DNA from: Parcubacteria group bacterium GW2011_GWA2_47_7
Lineage (GTDB): Bacteria > Patescibacteriota > Minisyncoccia > Phycocordibacterales > UBA6899
Direction: 5' to 3'
Assembly (NCBI GenBank): GCA_000999395.1
Contig: LCOM01000014.1
Coordinates: 1 to 31,055, forward strand
Length of the DNA stretch: 31,055 bases
The translations under genes and the position numbers were made by a program. The notes beneath the pieces are model-generated. The model worked only from the letters and a program-made list of their open reading frames with translations, was not told the DNA's origin and searched no databases. Below, one piece after another: positions 29,647 through 31,055 of the stretch (position 1 is the stretch's first letter; each line of letters begins with the position of its first letter).

Positions 29647-30312
29647 ATGAATATTGCATCTTACATTGACCATACGTTGCTCAAACCAGAAGCAACACCT
29701 GACCAGATCACTGCGTTATGCAAAGAAGCATGGCAGTACCACTTTGCAAGTGTGTGTATCAATCCTTCACAAGTTTCACTTGCCGTAGGACTGCTTCATG
29801 GTAGTGGCGTAAAAGTCTGCACCGTCATCGGTTTTCCGCTCGGCGCAACCACAACTGCTACAAAAGTTTTTGAAGCGAATTGTGCACTTGAAGATGGTGC
29901 GACAGAGATTGATATGGTTATTAATATTGGTCAATTGCGCGCTGGAAATACCGTAGATGTGGAAAGTGAGATTCGACTTCTTGCAAACCTAGCTCATTCA
30001 TATGGGGGATCGATTCTTAAGGTCATCATCGAGACCTGCATTCTTCGTTATGATGAGAAGATTCTTGCGTGCCAGATTGCACAGAGGGCTGGTGCTGATT
30101 TCGTTAAAACATCGACAGGATTTTCCTTTCATGGAGCAACGGTAAAAGACGTTGAACTCATGCGCAAAGCCGTCGGTCCCGTCATGGGAGTGAAGGCATC
30201 AGGCGGCATCAGTACATACATGGATGCAAAGGAAATGATCGACGCGGGTGCAACCCGTATCGGCACCTCAAAGGGCGTCGCCATCGTGAATGGTGCGCCA
30301 ACGATCCCATAG
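29647..30312 (+). CDS. deoC: Deoxyribose-phosphate aldolase
   Basis: Cleaves 2-deoxyribose 5-phosphate to glyceraldehyde 3-phosphate and acetaldehyde in nucleoside salvage. 221 residues, the normal length for the short bacterial class. It is a TIM barrel with YIDHTLLKPEAT at the start, the catalytic Asp89 in EIDMVINIG, the Schiff-base Lys154 in FVKTSTGFS and the second active-site Lys183 in VKASGGI, ending with RIGTSKG. GAGGAG lies about 7 nt before ATG 29647. Monocistronic, with a perfect terminator. It is the only carbon-metabolism enzyme in the window and fits an organism that scavenges nucleosides or DNA, though no partner genes (deoA, deoD) are near. Confidence 0.95.
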   Translation: MNIASYIDHTLLKPEATPDQITALCKEAWQYHFASVCINPSQVSLAVGLLHGSGVKVCTVIGFPLGATTTATKVFEANCALEDGATEIDMVINIGQLRAGNTVDVESEIRLLANLAHSYGGSILKVIIETCILRYDEKILACQIAQRAGADFVKTSTGFSFHGATVKDVELMRKAVGPVMGVKASGGISTYMDAKEMIDAGATRIGTSKGVAIVNGAPTIP

Positions 30313-30330
30313 GGGACCAAGAAATTAATT

Positions 30331-30358
30331 ACTCGCGTCATCACGACGCGAGTTTTTT
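30331..30358 (+). terminator. deoC terminator
   Basis: ACTCGCGTC pairs exactly with GACGCGAGT around a 5 nt loop, followed by TTTTT. Confidence 0.92.
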
Positions 30359-30367
30359 AATATTTGA

Positions 30368-30373
30368 TATAAT
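30368..30373 (+). promoter_or_regulatory. -10 box of the GNAT gene
   Basis: A perfect TATAAT at 30368-30373, 7 nt before ATG 30381. The -35 position falls in the deoC terminator and is poor. A leaderless transcript is likely. Confidence 0.55.
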
Positions 30374-30380
30374 GAAATAC

Positions 30381-30917
30381 ATGGAGATCATCATCCGAAA
30401 TGCGGAACCGAATGACGTGAGGGCGATCCGAGAAGTGTATTACCGCACATGGCTTGCGACGTATCCCAATGAGGCGCACGGCATATTGATGAGCGATATT
30501 GAAGATCGCTACAAGAATTCGTTCACTCCAAGTAGTATCAGTCGGGGTGAGTATGCGATCAGCCATCTTGCTCCCAATGAGCGTGTGCTCGTTGCGCTGC
30601 TAGACGGAGTCATCGTTGGAACAAGTAAGCTGAAAAGGGGAGAAGAACGAAATGAGATGCATACCATCTATATCTTGCCGGAGTATCAGGGTCAAGGGGT
30701 GGGGAAAATGTTGTTCGCCGAAGCGCTTGCTTGGTTCGACAAAAATAAGGACACACAGATTGATACCGCCGTTTATAATTTTCCTGCGATCAAGTTCTAT
30801 GAAGGACTCGGTTTCGTTGCGACAGGGGAGACCTTCACCGAAGAAGAGTTTCGCATGCCGAGTGGTGGCATTATTCGCGAGCAGCGCATGGTGAGAAGTC
30901 CGTCCTTGACGGACTGA
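30381..30917 (+). CDS. GNAT-family N-acetyltransferase
   Basis: 178 residues. The GNAT fold is shown by the N-terminal strand and helix IIIRNAEPNDVRAIREVYYRTW. Motif A follows as MHTIYILPEYQGQGVGKMLF, with QGQGVG, the acetyl-CoA pyrophosphate loop, at about residue 110. The closing motif B is NFPAIKFYEGLGF. The N-terminal region resembles acetyltransferases that act on small molecules or protein N-termini; the substrate cannot be told. I chose ATG 30381 over 30372 because the latter lies inside the TATAAT box. The last codons form one arm of a perfect inverted repeat that overlaps the promoter of the next gene. Confidence 0.87.
   Translation: MEIIIRNAEPNDVRAIREVYYRTWLATYPNEAHGILMSDIEDRYKNSFTPSSISRGEYAISHLAPNERVLVALLDGVIVGTSKLKRGEERNEMHTIYILPEYQGQGVGKMLFAEALAWFDKNKDTQIDTAVYNFPAIKFYEGLGFVATGETFTEEEFRMPSGGIIREQRMVRSPSLTD
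30897..30915. repeat. Perfect inverted repeat at the end of the GNAT gene
   Basis: AGTCCGTC (30897-30904) and GACGGACT (30908-30915) are exact complements around a CTT loop. The 3' arm contains most of the next gene's -35 box. A weak T-run lies about 6 nt downstream, so a poor terminator or an operator are both possible. Confidence 0.55.
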
Positions 30918-30934
30918 CGTCTTTTCCGTAGATT
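30906..30934 (+). promoter_or_regulatory. Promoter of the gene running off the right edge
   Basis: TTGACG (30906-30911), a 17 nt spacer and TAGATT (30929-30934), overlapping the GNAT stop codon. Confidence 0.6.
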
Positions 30935-30966
30935 TTCAGCAGTCATTTTTTTCATCGAGGTGTGAC

Positions 30967-31055
30967 ATGCACATCAGAGAGCTTTTTCGATACCAGCCGC
31001 GCAGTGATACTCAGATCAAATGGGACTTTGATACCTGTGGGATCCTCGAGGTCAT
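30967..31055 (+). CDS. Start of an unknown gene (3' end outside window)
   Basis: From ATG 30967 the frame is open to the edge (29 codons, MHIRELFRYQPRSDTQIKWD at the start). GAGGTG lies about 4 nt upstream and a promoter precedes it. The fragment is too short to identify. Confidence 0.5.
   Translation, partial: MHIRELFRYQPRSDTQIKWDFDTCGILEV

Noticed and set aside
1..31055. tRNA genes, rRNA, CRISPR arrays, insertion sequences and an alternative genetic code
   Set aside because: No tRNA T-arm with matching acceptor, no regularly spaced repeats and no transposase motifs were seen; TGA is used as a normal stop by several clear genes.

Overview
This window looks like a stretch of chromosome from a Patescibacteria / Candidate Phyla Radiation bacterium, most likely Parcubacteria-like. 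That placement is inferred from gene content, not from a 16S gene. The clues are a shortened NusB fused to a Nudix hydrolase, an SMC of only 716 residues, ribosomal proteins S16 and L32 with long low-complexity tails, a threonyl-tRNA synthetase without a TGS domain, a trmD region without rimM, and many small proteins I do not recognise. TGA works as a stop throughout (dnaE, rnc-downstream gene, 29527-29529), so this is not a code-25 lineage. I see no tRNA, rRNA, CRISPR array or transposase.

Layout. 1-5130: the end of pheT, gyrB with its own promoter, a phosphoglycerate-mutase-like gene remnant, a bidirectional terminator, and thrS on the minus strand behind what looks like a complete T-box riboswitch. 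5200-9140: a cupin, a doubtful small ORF, and dnaE (minus). 9300-12700: a stand-alone unknown gene, an RNase HII lacking its catalytic N-terminus, a large secreted Ig-like/peptidoglycan-binding protein, and another small unknown gene. 12860-18240: rpmF, nusB-Nudix, rnc, an unknown gene and the short smc. 18330-19740: a STAS-like protein plus a HAMP/coiled-coil protein, then a small membrane protein. 20300-23400 (minus): rnr, a bacterial PH-domain membrane protein and a small membrane protein. 23890-28380: rpsP, an unknown gene, khpA, two paralogous small proteins, trmD and a putative membrane-tethered or exported metalloprotease. 28400-31055: an unknown 352-residue protein, deoC, a GNAT acetyltransferase and the start of another gene.

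Most genes serve information processing: replication (DnaE, GyrB, SMC), RNA decay and processing (RNase R, RNase III), translation (PheT, ThrS, S16, L32, TrmD, KhpA) and antitermination (NusB). Almost every gene is its own transcription unit with a visible promoter and a rho-independent terminator.

Two expression styles stand out. Several core genes (dnaE, rpsP, smc, rpmF, trmD, rnr) have a -10 box, often the extended form TGcTAnnnT, only 6-10 nt before the ATG, implying leaderless or nearly leaderless mRNAs. Unknown or accessory genes instead have a TTGACn/TTTACn -35, a 16-17 nt spacer, about 30-65 nt of leader, a strong Shine-Dalgarno and a private terminator. These compact units sit between core genes like cassettes, and one abuts the damaged 5' end of the RNase HII gene.

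The observations I find most worth following are the thrS T-box, the short apparently hingeless SMC, the two promoter/translation classes, the cassette-like unknown genes, the rnhB junction, and a hairpin just upstream of rnc that could be an RNase III autoregulation site. All functional statements rest on reading motifs by eye; no database search was run.
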